This document shows, in pieces, positions 10,591-21,984 of a stretch of 64,000 nucleotides of DNA (the first letter of the stretch is position 1; each line of letters begins with the position of its first letter). Source of the DNA: Rhytidiadelphus loreus (lineage: Eukaryota > Streptophyta > Bryopsida > Hypnales > Hylocomiaceae); contig OX344763.1 in NCBI GenBank assembly GCA_947034895.1, forward strand, positions 73,427,093-73,491,092. The letters run 5' to 3'. The position numbers were made by a program, and so were the translations under genes. The notes below the pieces were generated by a model that had not been told where the DNA came from, did not search any database, and was given only the letters and a program-made list of their open reading frames with translations.

Positions 10591-11658
10591 TTTTTTGAAA
10601 CTTTAAAGCAACTAATTTGTAATGATATAGAGTATTTTAGAATTCAATTGTGCTAAATCTTTCTTTAATTAGAATTGTTCGTCATTATGGACAATGACGA
10701 AGATGTACTTGCGAATGAAATTTGATTTTAGAAGAGGGGTGTTTGCATAATCTATTTAGAGTCAAAAGATAAGTTTAGCTTAACAATTAGAATGCATTAC
10801 TAATGACCCCCTAAGTGCCTATGCCTTTCCAACTGTATTTTTCCTTTATGAAAAGAGCATGGACTTATAGTTATTTCCATTGAAGCAAGTTTTATGAAAC
10901 AAGAACCTAACCATAGGAATGTTTAATTAGCTTGTGTATTAGTATGCACGTTTCATGAAGGTGCAATATTGGATAAGAGTTGTGAGATGATAACTTACCA
11001 AATTTACTTTTTCATGGTTGAGTGTACTGCTTATAAAAATAAATTTGGGATTGGAGTTGAAATGAAGAACTACAAATTATATTGGCACACTAAAATGTTC
11101 TCTTCCAAAACTTAATATCACTTGAAAAAGCTATTAAACTCATTACATGTTGGGAATATTTTTAATTGCGGTGGCCCACGATTTTACTACCACCTATTCA
11201 TTGATACATAAATTGTACTTCCTTTCTCCATTTGTGAGGATGTGAAAGTAAATATAAGGTAGAAGGCTCTAAAATGGACTGGGCATTAAAAATGGACTCT
11301 ATAAGTGGCTTTGAAATGGACAAACTGTAGTTCATAAATTGACCTCCATAATCAATAAATGATTCGAGAAAAAAAAATTATCAATTGTAAAAGCCAATTC
11401 ATTCTCTTTACTTCCCCATTTTTCTTTAGAAGTTGCAAGGGAACGTTTTACGGGAGACCTAGGGGCATAAGTAGGGACCTATGACACAAGTCCTTTGGAA
11501 ATTTTTAATTAATTAAAAAATACTTAAAAAAAATGAAATCACTTGTGTTAGATTCTTCTTTTATTTTTCTTTGTCTGAAAAATGATCTAAAAATATTTTC
11601 ATTGAAGTAAATACATGAAAAAGGGAGATCAGTCTTGAGATGAGCCATTTATGAGGGC

Positions 11659-11878
11659 CAGGGTGAATTGACTCCCTCATTGCCCATCCAGGGCTTGCCC
11701 TAGAATTTATTATTTGCACTGCTTAATTTTTGGGGGAATTCTGAAATCATATTTGCAATCAGAGGCCCCAAATTCCTTCTAGGAGATGCAAGAATTACCC
11801 AAAAGTTGGCAGAATATAGGGGGCTTTTTTTTAAAATCTAAGTTGACGGGGGCAATGAGGGGGTCAATTCTCCCTCTG
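11659..11878. mobile_element. MITE with CAGGG/CAGAGGG termini
   Basis: About 220 bp. The left end reads CAGGGTGAATTGACTCCC and the right end, reverse-complemented, reads CAGAGGGAGAATTGACCCC. Both continue into CTCATTGCC, so the terminal inverted repeats are about 27 bp. CAGGG ends are typical of hAT elements. I could not find a matching 8-bp target duplication (ATGAGGGC against CATTTCCT), so the ends or the insertion may be altered. A second copy of the left end lies at the window edge, 63971-64000. Confidence 0.6.
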
Positions 11879-11906
11879 CATTTCCTGAGTCTACTACCTT
11901 TCCCTG

Positions 11907-12034
11907 GACCCGCAGTTGCCCTGAAGCCGCACGCGCCCTTCCTGGACCCGCGGTCGCCCCACTTAACGCACTCGCCCCCCTAAACCCTGATCCCGCACGC
12001 ACCCAGGGCGACTTCGGGTACAAATGCGGTCGCC
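11907..12034 (-). repeat. Type A array A6 upstream of W1
   Basis: A short array of ACCCGCnGTYGCCC units ending in the proximal motif CCCGCACGCACCC, then GGGCGACTTCGGGTAC. It reads towards W1 in the same relative orientation as the other gene-proximal arrays. Confidence 0.75.
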
Positions 12035-12067
12035 TAGGACGCGAGCTGCCACTTTCTTTTCCAGTGC

Positions 12068-12115
12068 TGTGCATCGGCTTCCATATGCTTTCAAGCGTCT
12101 GGATGCGTGTTCGTG
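12068..12115 (+). promoter_or_regulatory. Promoter box P2 of W1
   Basis: A diverged copy of the shared box: CTTCCATATGCTTTC then AGCGTCTGGATGCGTG, about 100 bp before the W1 ATG. It retains the GGATGCGTG tail and the array-box-ATG order of the other copies. Confidence 0.5.
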
Positions 12116-12216
12116 CACTGGAATCTTGTGTCTAGGACACTTTTTGTGTTGTCGTAGATTGTGGAAGACCATACTTTCTGAGCACTTGGAGGATACCAAC
12201 ACATCCTATATTCACC

Positions 12217-13794
12217 ATGGCCCCCCCCTTTAAGAAGGCAAAGAAGAAAGGAGAGCGCCATAGTCGGAATGTAGCCATCCTTTTGGACCCAACAGCAAGG
12301 GCATTTCCAAATTGGCAAAACGTGCAATCGGATTGGACGTTCAACACTTGCAAGGCCTACCTAGGGTGGTGCCATATCGATAAGCTATTCCCTTACTTCC
12401 GGCACGATGTCCATATCAGCCAAAACAATGCTAATCTTCACTACTGCAGAGATGATGCATTTGTGCAACGGTGCATCGAAGTTTACCGGACATTATATCA
12501 AAAACCAACAGTGAAGGGGAGTCAAGTTTCATTGGGTATATGCCAAATGGTCTATGCAGAGCTACAATTGCGACGAACTGTGGATTGGAGGACCATTAAG
12601 AAAACTCCCAATAGCATAGTTCCCACTACCAAAGACATTCCAAGGGCGGATCCATCAAATAATCCAAGGGATGGATTAGGGCCCAAAAAACATTTCAAAG
12701 AAGAAGTGTCGGATGAAGACTACGATTGGGGCCAGTCGTCCATCTCCACCGACTCGGATGAAGAAGACATTGCAGACCCTATGCCCCCAAATGAAGATCC
12801 AATACTTGAAGAAAATATGGCAGCGGTGGTACCTTTTGTTGGAGACTCAGAAGGGGCAGTAGTATTGCATGTCGCGCCTCTTAGATCGTTGGAGCCAATG
12901 CACTTCCATCATCCTGAGGAAGACGAAGTTCTTCAACATGTATATGCACGCATGCGAGAAATGGAGGAAGACAAGGAGGAGGGCGAGATCGGGTTGCAAC
13001 GAAATGCTGAACAAGCATCGGTGATTTTTGATTCATGTGAAGAACTACCTCTTCAAGAAGCAGGAAGGGAAGTATTATATTTTGAAGACACGAGGAGGCA
13101 AGGAAAAGAAGCTTATAAAGCCCAGTTGAAGGCTATTCTTGGTAGACTAGTAGAAATAGAAATGGAATGTGAAAGGCAGCGTGAACGCACTGGTGGTGAC
13201 ATTCAGGACAACGATGAGCACACCCTTGAAGCACTAATCATAAGCGGGAAAGTTCGTTTGTCAGTTCAACAAAAGGAAATGGACGAGCTGGAGCAATTTT
13301 ATTTGAAATTCAATAAAGGCAAAGATGGAGGCTCTACCTCAAATTCCACCCCGTTCTTGGATAAACGAATGGCCAAAATAATGGAAGAGTGTTTGGCAGA
13401 AGAAAACCGATTGAATACCGAAAGGAAAGCTGTGGAAGAGGCGCAGTCAAGGTTGAATGACCTAAAAGAAACCACGGTTGTAGGCCCCATTGACCTTCCA
13501 ATGGCTTTGGATGCATTATTAGTAGATGAAGAGCATTGTGTGCTGACATCAGAGGTAGCTTCCTTGAAGCAGAAGTTAGTTTCTTTGAAGAAGCTTGAAT
13601 ACCAGTTTCAGAAGCACATAGATTTCCGGACTGCACACATTGGTTATGCGAGAACGTTCAAGAATTTTTGGATCAAAAACAAGATGTGGAACCATGACCT
13701 ACCCCTTTTGAAGAGTGCTTATAGAATTGCGGCCCATGAGTTTGAAGTCATGAAGAAGAAAAGGGAAGAGGAGGCCAATACGGATGTTGCATGA
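12217..13794 (+). CDS. W-domain protein W1, intact
   Basis: 525 residues. The start context ACCATGG fits a plant initiation site. The N-terminal W domain (about residues 35-130) has TCKAYLGWCHIDKLFP, NNANLHYC, AFVQRCIEV and MVYAELQLRRTVDWRTIK. It is followed by an acidic, Asp/Glu/Ser-rich linker (about 150-300) and a charged C-terminal half with long predicted coiled coil (about 300-520) ending in a Lys/Arg/Glu-rich tail. No catalytic motif is recognisable and I do not know this family. W6 matches it almost end to end, and W2-W5 share the N-terminal domain. A scaffold, nuclear or DNA-binding role is possible but not shown. The flanking promoter module matches K1's. Confidence 0.75.
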   Translation: MAPPFKKAKKKGERHSRNVAILLDPTARAFPNWQNVQSDWTFNTCKAYLGWCHIDKLFPYFRHDVHISQNNANLHYCRDDAFVQRCIEVYRTLYQKPTVKGSQVSLGICQMVYAELQLRRTVDWRTIKKTPNSIVPTTKDIPRADPSNNPRDGLGPKKHFKEEVSDEDYDWGQSSISTDSDEEDIADPMPPNEDPILEENMAAVVPFVGDSEGAVVLHVAPLRSLEPMHFHHPEEDEVLQHVYARMREMEEDKEEGEIGLQRNAEQASVIFDSCEELPLQEAGREVLYFEDTRRQGKEAYKAQLKAILGRLVEIEMECERQRERTGGDIQDNDEHTLEALIISGKVRLSVQQKEMDELEQFYLKFNKGKDGGSTSNSTPFLDKRMAKIMEECLAEENRLNTERKAVEEAQSRLNDLKETTVVGPIDLPMALDALLVDEEHCVLTSEVASLKQKLVSLKKLEYQFQKHIDFRTAHIGYARTFKNFWIKNKMWNHDLPLLKSAYRIAAHEFEVMKKKREEEANTDVA

Positions 13795-14973
13795 TTTTGG
13801 GCTAGAGGTAGTCTTCTAGTAAATAATAGACTAATAGGTAGTTGTTTTTCTAAACTTGTGTGTATCGGAAGGGTTGCTTTGACCTTTAGAACCACCTCAT
13901 GTTGTACAATGGGGTCCATGTTTTGTTTCTTCAATAAAGATATATAAATATTCCTATATGAATTAGCCTTTATGTGTTTTGAAGATCTAATTCTTGATGA
14001 TTAGACACATGTCAAATACATTTATTGCATGTGTTGTAGGTCAGTTTTCTACGTAGACTTTTGTGCTTTCATTTACACAAAATACCAACAATGTAATAAT
14101 ACCATTGTCTTTTTAAGAAATTCATACCGAACATCCAAACAATTATTTATATTTGAACAACTTCATACAATTTCTAGTTTGCCATGTACATCAATTGCAA
14201 GATCTTCCTACGATGTGAAAATAAATAAAGTTTACTATAGATTTGAAGATATTCCTAAATCCTAAACCCGTAAGGAGTGAAATAGTTTGTTTTGGCATCA
14301 TAGTGATATTTAGAAGGGAAACATGAATAAAATTTGTAGTATCTCCTTTGGCACAACATTTTTTAAAGGATTAAATTCGAAGCCTACCAAATTTTAGAAC
14401 TTCTCACTACGTGGTTCAAATGTTTTTGTATGATGAGTAGTTTTCAATACTTAGCATTCAGTTGGTCCCCCGAAAAATTAATGATATTCTTCACAAATCA
14501 CAAGGCATTTCCAATAACAAAATTGATATTGAAATTGGTTCTTAATTTCTTATGATTTATATCTATGTGAAAAACTTTGAATCATTTCATTTTGATTGCT
14601 TGCCAAACAATATTGTTCATAACTTTCACATTACTAATCGAAATGGAATGAATCAAAGCTACACATGTAGACAAAAATATGACCTTTAAGAAGAAAAAAA
14701 TTAAAAAATTAATTTCAAATTCTTGTAGATTTCTTTTTCTGCCCTGAGACGTTCCTTACAAATTATGTTAAAGATGCCATAACTTTTGTTCCCGGATTCC
14801 GGGTACCAATTGCAACAAAATTTATATTCCCATAAAGGTAATAAGCTCTTGTATATTATGAGATAGTTTCCAAAAAATTCATTAAAAATTGAGATCATAG
14901 GAACCTGCCCAAAATCCATATTGTTCCTTGAGGGGACAATGGTCCTTTAGGGGTTAAGTTAATCTTTATGCAC
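13795..14973. other. W1 3' region and AT-rich intergenic DNA
   Basis: AT-rich with no convincing coding region. Positions about 14700-14920 resemble 51020-51200: both carry CATAACTTTTGTTCCCGG and a following AAAGGTAAT phrase. This points to an old dispersed repeat behind W-family genes. Confidence 0.5.
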
Positions 14974-15345
14974 ATGAAGTCGCCCTTCTTTCCCCCGAGG
15001 TCGCCCATGGCACTCGAAGTCTCCCATGAAACCCGAAGTCGCCCATGTGGGACCCGAAGTCGCTCATCTGAGACCCGAAGTCGCCCATCCGGGACCCGAA
15101 GTCGCCCGTCTGAGACCCGAAGTCGCCCATCCGGGACCCGAAGTCGCCTTCCCTGGACCCGAAGTCGCCCCACCTGGACCCGAAGTCGCCCTCCCTGGAC
15201 CCGCGTTCGCCCTATTTCGGACCCGAAGTCGCCTGCTGGAACCCGCGTTTGCACCATGTGACCCGAAGTCGACTACTGCAAAGGCGCGCGCCTCCATATG
15301 CTTGGAGGTGGACCAGCGGTCGGGTAGGGCGACCTCGGGTGTAAT
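14974..15345 (-). repeat. Type A array A7 upstream of hAT1
   Basis: Units of GACCCGAAGTCGCCC spaced by 3-7 variable bases (such as CATCCGG and CATCTGA), reading towards the transposase gene. The reading frames across it (RSRPSETRSRP-like) are artefacts of an approximately 18-21-bp period. Confidence 0.85.
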
Positions 15346-15407
15346 AGAGTTTGGTAGCGGTGCCCTAAAACCATCCTTGGAGCGTGTGGAGGGAAGACCG
15401 AAAGCAC

Positions 15408-15414
15408 TATAAAT
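15408..15414 (+). promoter_or_regulatory. TATA box of hAT1
   Basis: TATAAAT 63 bp after array A7 and about 220 bp before the hAT1 ATG, so transcription probably starts near 15440. The assignment rests on sequence and position only. Confidence 0.5.
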
Positions 15415-15634
15415 GTAGAGGAACAACATTGGATTTCCATTGCTCTGTTGATGAACATATGGCTTGGATCTTCTCAAGAGGCTTCATGCAATGTTATATT
15501 CTTCAGAGGGCAACAACCTTGCTTTGAGTGGTTAGAAAACTACTCGAAGCGGTGGCTTTGTCATAATTTTTTTTTCCGAAGCACTTGGGTACATATACGT
15601 TTCGGTTTGGAATAACGCATATCAGATAAACAAT

Positions 15635-18600
15635 ATGGCAAACCGAGGAGCGGGGAGGAGGACGAACATAAATGATACTCGAAGAGCCACAAAGGAGTGG
15701 GATCCCTGGTTGGTTATTGAAACGAACCCCGCTCGTTCCGCAAATACGAGGACTTGTATTTTTTGTGGTTGGAACAAAGTTTTCGTGCGGAAGCGGGCAT
15801 TTGGTCACTTTGGTTACCCCCGTACATCAACAGTGGAACGTTGTAAACGTATTCCATCCGTAGTCCTCGAATTATTCAGAAACTGTGAAGGGATTGTACC
15901 AAAAGAAATGAGTTTGGAGGAGATGCATGGAGTAGATCTTGAGGTTGATGTTGTTGCTGAGTCCGTTGCAGGGTATACTGTGGATGCATCAGTGGAAGGG
16001 TCTGTGGACCCAAGCGACAGGACAGAAGCACCTAATGCACCGCCTCGTAATCCAGATTCAACGAATTCTACTCCTGTGACGGTGAGAAGGATGCGCTCAA
16101 CCTCGATTTCTCGTCAACAAAGCATGGATGAATCATTCCGGGTCAATGAAAGACAAAACTTGGACAGACTATGGGCTTCTTTCTTTTATGAGGCTAACAT
16201 TGCATTCAATGTGGTGCGGCACCCAGCCTTTGTGAATGCTGTGAAAGCAACTTCGACATGTGGATTTCCATATTCCCCACCATCGTACAATGCGGTGCGC
16301 ACTAAACTACTTGATGTGAAGAAGGAGGCTGTTACGAAAATGGTCAGTAGTCAAACAAAGAGTTCTATTACCCAATATGGAGCCACTATCTATTCAGATG
16401 GATGGTCAGATACAAATCACCGTCCCTTGTTGAATATGATGCTCGTTTGCCCTGCGGATGATGTCTTCCTGGGATCGGTTGACACCACAGGAGAGAGGAA
16501 AGACATGGCGTATACGGTGAATACAATGGCTACCTACATAGAGCAGGTGGGACCAGGAAATATTGTCCAATTGTGTACAGACAATGCTTCCGTAATGACA
16601 GGGTCAATGCGCGAGTTGCAAGCAAGGTATCCCCACATGTATACGCAAGGATGTGCCGCACATATATTGGACTTACTTTTGGAAGACTGGGGAAAGGAAA
16701 AAAGGATCAAAGATCTAGTGGATAAGGCCAGGGCAATTGTGAAGTTTATAAAGAAGTACCACTTGACTTTGGGTCTCTTCCGTAAGTACTCGCCGAAGAA
16801 GTCATTGAGATTTCCCGCGGCCACACGCTTCGCAGTGCATTTTCTCATGATAGACCGTTTGGTAGAGTGCAAACAAGCGCTTCAATTCGTGGTGGGGGAC
16901 GAGACGTATATGCCATTTGAGAATAGTTTGGTCAGCAGAACAAACGGACTCATTACAAGAGAGCGGGCCCGTAAAGCGCGAGAGGACATAGTTTCGGAAG
17001 TGTTTTGGGTGGAATGCGGTAATTTCCAGCACATGGTTCTTCCAGTGATTCTTGCTCTGCGCCAGTTCGATGGCAAAATACCGGCGATGCTGAAAGCTTG
17101 GATAATAATGAGTAGCCTTCGTCAGCACGTGTGCACTTTAAAGGAGGCTCCGTTCTTTCTTGATGAGCAGACTGCGACGAAGTTCCTAAAACAATTTGAT
17201 GCTCGTTGGAAGTTGATGCGCACGGACCTCCATTATGCAGGGGCATTGTTGAACCCGTATTTGACAGATGTGGAAGAGCTTCATAACAATGGAGAGGCAA
17301 AGCGGGCATTGAATCGAGTCATCAAAAAATTGAGCGGACCATTGAATGTGGATGAAGATGAAGCAATTGCTGAGTTGACGGAATTTGAAGAGAAGTCGGG
17401 TCCCTTTGATCCATTACAAGAGGCTCCAGATGTTACTCGATGTAACTTGTTGCCTCATCAATGGTGGAATCGTGTGGGTGGGAACGCTCTTCCAAAAATA
17501 GCAAGGAGAGTTTTGTCTCTGACATGCTCAGCATCATCTTGTGAAAGAAACTGGAGCATGTATTCGTTTGTACATGATAAAGTGCGTAATCGCCTAGCCA
17601 CAAAGAAGGCTAAGATGTTGGTGTATATCTACACCAACAGCAAATTGGAACGTGAAAAACAAGGACACAATCCAGCACTATTCTACGAAAAGTACCTTGT
17701 AGATGGAGATACAGATGAAGAGAATGAAGAACCATATTCTTCGGGGGACGAAGATGAAGTTAGGTTTAGAGATTTGAGAGAAGAACAGAGACGTGTGGTA
17801 GTAGAAGAACGCCTCCGTGGAAATAGGTGGGCTGGTATGGTGCCCCGTGTAGGTAGTCCTCCACGAGGACGATACCACAACACTTTCGTGGGTGATGATG
17901 ATGGATTGAGCTCTCCAGAGGCGTCGCACCACCGCAGAGACGAAGCCCCTCATGTGTCGGCTTGGGATGCATTTCCGGTAATCAATGCAGACCCAACGAG
18001 GGAAAGAACTCCTGATGACAACAATGACGGTGCAGATATTCCAGTGGCAAATGAAGTGGAGCTTGTAAGGTCTCCAATTGCCACATGTCTGCCGCCTAGT
18101 ATGCCAATGAACCTCCGAAGTGGTGTACGAGTTAATGTACAGGGTGAAAGGCAAGAAGAGGTGTCGCATATTGAAGAGGTACCTGCAGTTCGTCCAAGTT
18201 TAGCATCGACCAACAACACTGCAACAGAAACTAGGGTGTACGATTCAGATGCGCCATTGCAAGTGGTATTCAACGAGACCCGTACCCGTGGGTCCAATCG
18301 CCTTGCAAGTGTAGACATTGCCACAACATCGAGGATAGTACCAACTCCTCTAACAAGGTCTCTGACACATAATGATCTACGACAAATCGTTGATGAAGGA
18401 GTTCATGGCTCAGCTCCACAACCTACTCCGGCCTCGTTGATGTCAGGCCCTAGAGAATCATCCAGGCGATCCCGTGAACACTCCAAATCAGGAAATAAAC
18501 GAACCCGCAAGACGCAAGACAGACTGACACGGAACCCCAAGCGTCAAAACCATGCGATCCATCCATTTGTCATTGGAGAATGAAATTCCACTCGTAATCC

Positions 18601-18922
18601 TTGGCCATCAAGCGCAGCAGCGAGAGCAGAGCGTCAACATGTTGGGCAGCAGGTGCTTGAGCGACCGACAGGCCCTATTATCAATGGAACCACTGATGCA
18701 TCGAGGCCGACAAAGCGATTAGTGCTAGCCGAAGTTGTTGGTGGTTTAGAAACGCAAGTGCGAAATTTGAACTCTGAGGTGGAACGTGAGGTGATCCTTC
18801 AACCTACAAGCAGAGAGGATGATGAAAACGAGGTCTCAGGAGCTAGTGACAGTAGTGGGCCACATGAAGACACCGACCCCAATGCAGATGAAGCGGAAAG
18901 CGATTCTACCTTCACAATGTAA
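15635..18922 (+). pseudogene. hAT transposase hAT1 with one late in-frame stop
   Basis: The frame is open from ATG 15635 to TGA 18581-18583 (982 residues). It continues in the same frame with coding-like sequence to TAA at 18920-18922. Domains: BED-like zinc finger with CIFC (about 41-44) and later His/Cys; a DUF659-type core with DGWSDTNHRP (D about 255) and TDNAS (D about 316), then CAAH; and a hATC dimerisation region with SCERNWS (E about 637). These give the D, D, E arrangement expected of hAT transposases, so the protein up to the TGA may still be active. The tail after about 700 is acidic, then Lys/Arg-rich near the stop (possible nuclear localisation). The TGA could derive from CGA by one C-to-T change, or it could be the true end. 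Confidence 0.75.
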
Positions 18923-19452
18923 TGTGTTGCATTATAGATGTGGAGGCCTTCAAATAGTACTATAAGGATTTAACATCAATGCCTTGTAGTGAAGATTTGT
19001 TGCCAAAGCTTGTAATGAAATAGGTAGATTTTGAATTTTGTGTAGTCCATCACTTGGCTTCACAAAGTCAGGAAGATTGTAAAAGGTACTTTGGTGTTGA
19101 CGATGATGATTAATGAAGGTATTCGTATTTTTTGCAAATAAGTGTGCAATTTCAAACAGGAGTGGTCTTGGTAGTTGGTACTCAATTGTGAAGATCATCC
19201 CTATGTATGTACGCAATTCCATTTAAATTAATATGATTATTGTCCAAGGTTTTTATTATTATTATGTTTTAGGCTTATGAATTGATTGTCCCATGATATA
19301 TCATTACATAATGCATGTTCATTTGCTTTGGTACGTACCGAGCATATAATTCAATGCTTATATATTGCCGATTTGCCGTGGAATGTGTTGGTTGAAGAAT
19401 AAATATTGGAAAAAAAATGTTGTGGGGGCCCCAGACTTGTAGCCCATGAAGT
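18923..19452. other. 3' flank of hAT1
   Basis: AT-rich sequence between the transposase gene and array A8. I see no gene. Terminal inverted repeats matching the 5' side could not be identified by eye. Confidence 0.5.
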
Positions 19453-19735
19453 AGGACCCGCGGTTGCCCTGGATTTCGGACCCGCAGTCGCCCTAGACTT
19501 CGGACCCGCGGTCGCCCTGGATTCGAACCCGCAGTCGCCCAGGATTTTGGACCCGAGGTCGCCCTACCCGTGGTCGCCCCCTACCCGTGGTCGCCCCCCT
19601 ACCCGCGGTCGCCCCTACCCGTGGTCGCCCCCTACCCGCGGTCGCCCCTACCCGTGGTCGCCCCCTACCCGCGGTCGCCCCCCTACCCGCGGTCGCCCCT
19701 ACCCGTGGTCGCCCCTACCCGCGGTCGCCCCTCAG
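19453..19735 (-). repeat. Type A array A8
   Basis: Units begin as GACCCGCGGTCGCCC with spacers and become compact 15-17-bp units (CTACCCGCGGTCGCCCC alternating with CTACCCGTGGTCGCCCC) at 19560-19735. It reads rightwards, towards the ParB-like pseudogene, but the nearest coding remnant is 2.2 kb away. Confidence 0.85.
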
Positions 19736-21984
19736 GAAGCACGCCACGTCACAGCCACGTAGGACAGTCCGTTTTACCAAGGGGTAAAAAAATTTGAAAT
19801 CCGAAATCCGTACACGACAACAAAAACCGCCCTTACTCGACAACTCGACAATTCGACATGCGACATGCGATGTCTATTAGACACAAAAACTCGAAATTCT
19901 GTCAGACAAGACAACCTTGGTTGTAGACTATTTAGGATTCAGATTTTTAGTTGTTTAGTGTGCATTTTCGGATCTTGCTTTCCTAGCATCGTGCAATACA
20001 AGTCAGAGCTTTTTGATTCACCTTGTGTGTCTAAGCGTACTTGGATGGCATGCTATGTCATTGTATGTTCATTTGGATTGTAGGAATAGGTAAAGGGGAA
20101 GTGTGCCCGGATATTGGGTTTATCCGGATTCTGGGAGTTTAAGTGAGTTTGTGTGTGATGGTGTTTTCTTGATCCCAGTGGCGTGATCGGTTCAAATTCC
20201 ATTAGTTGAATATGGTCCCAGTAGACTAGAGTTGCAATCGTTGAATTACCGGAATTCTCTAGTTTAATGGTTGATAGGTTCTTTGGTTAACTAGAAATTG
20301 AAGGGGATGTGATATTCCTCCATTTCGTCTGTCCCGGATTCTACCCGGATCTTAGACTAATCCAGAATCTTCCAGGTTAGCTGTGAAGGAGAGCCGGTTA
20401 AGTAGTATAGGTGTGTATTGTTGTTGGTTTATTTAAAAGTGGCACTCTTGACTCTATAAAACGCAGAGGGTAGGTAATCAGCTTCCTTCTTTAAGCACAA
20501 TACGCAGATCGCTTTTAGTTCAGAGGTTAAAGTCAAATCCGGTTACGTTGACAGGAAGTCCGGAAATTGGACTAGCTACCCGATTTCTAGTTCCGGTCTT
20601 TAATGTAGGAAGACTATAGATAGCAAGGGGTTAGGAAATAGCTCAGATTCAGATCTAGAGGTGATCCGGATAGTTTAGCTTAGTTTCCCTACCGGATTTG
20701 AGTAGGTTTTACTTGGGGTTGTTGTGGTAATCCTTGTCCGTATTTCCGGTTATTAAGAATCAGTGACAAATCTTTGTGGGAACGATAAACGAGTCACTTT
20801 AGGGCCTTTTCCGGTCTAACTTAAAGAAGTATTTTGACTTTCCTATGCTACGACAATGCAACAGCGGACTATCTTCTTGCGGAGGGTTTACAAGTTGTTA
20901 ATATACGGTGAGTTTATCTTTCTTCAATCTTAGGATTTGGCTAAGTTTGGATTTTCAATCTGTTAGGGTCTATTTATGCTTGTGTTTGCTTAGGGTATGC
21001 TTAGGTTCGCTTAGGGTTTGCTTAGGGTTTGACTAAGCTTGGATTTCTAAGATTCTTGTTGTTTGTTGAATTAATGTTGGTATATGGAAATTGTCTGTTA
21101 CTGTATAATTTTGATTTCAGTGTTTGCTACTGTTGTCTTAGGGTTTGGCTGAGGGTCTGTTTGTGCTCTGCATTTAGTACCAGAAATTCTACAAGAGTTC
21201 ACAAGTAGGGTTGCCAAGGATTTAGGGTGTCTTTGAAGTTTCTGTTCAATATGTATGCAATCTACTTCTATTTCCTCTCAAAATGCAAGTATGTTTGAAT
21301 TGTAGCGCTACAAGGATTATTTAGGCTTCATGTTTCATCTTCAATGTCAGCTAAAGAGTTCAAAATTTGAAAACAATTCCAATTCCATCGGAGCTTAAGT
21401 AGCTCGATCCTAAAAAAAGAGTTTCCAAACACAATGACTACCCTACAGATCGCCTGAACGGCCTAAACCCTAAAATTTGACAACAGGCAAATCAGCGCGA
21501 GCCATACTAATTTGACAAGATACTATCTAAAAATCCAGAGTCACTAGATTTGCCATATTAGCTAGGTCACCTATAGGTTCAACACTTAGAAGGATAAAGA
21601 CTCAAACTCAAGTCTAACAACCGAAACAACAACCTACAGATCAGCGCGAGTCATGCTGATCTACCATGTCTCCACCCTCCAAACATTTGCCATGTCTACC
21701 TCAGACTAAATCAAATGAACAAAGATATAGGATATCCATTCTGGTAATATCCACCAACTTGCAGATCAGAATGACTCGTGCTAAATTGTTAAGTTCAATA
21801 CTGACAAACAAACAGCAAAGGCATCTAAAACGACCGTAGAAACAAAAACAAAAAAATATACTCAATCCCTATGCAGATCACTACAACTTGCGCTGATCCA
21901 TCATGTGCCTTAATACCGGCCAACTGACAATTCAATATTCTCCTTGCAGAATAGAGAATCATATGGAAACACTGCAAATGTATT
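19736..21984. other. Leader/intergenic region before the ParB-like pseudogene
   Basis: No open gene. 19800-19870 has repeated CGACA words. A possible promoter lies at 20455 (CTCTATAAAACGCAGAG), and a possible non-coding leader exon ends at about 20909 before GTGAGTTT. Four copies of the semi-palindromic word TCAGCRCGACTCRYGCTRA lie at about 21491, 21638, 21762 and 21873, the same motif as in the introns downstream. The region is probably the 5' UTR and first introns of the decayed gene. Confidence 0.45.

Larger units (their letters stand above)
7590..11640. repeat. Right arm of long imperfect inverted repeat
   Basis: Reverse-complement counterpart of 683-4640. It contains two array-plus-unit blocks in tandem (8042-9030 and 9604-10590), each preceded by the same roughly 190-bp lead-in (7850-8040 and 9425-9605) and followed by the same roughly 200-bp tail (9010-9220 and 10575-10790). 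From 10800 to 11590 it is AT-rich and mirrors 683-1600. No coding region is supported. Confidence 0.8.

Noticed and set aside
11651..11886. 8-bp target duplication around the CAGGG MITE
   Set aside because: ATGAGGGC on the left and CATTTCCT on the right do not match, so no duplication is claimed.
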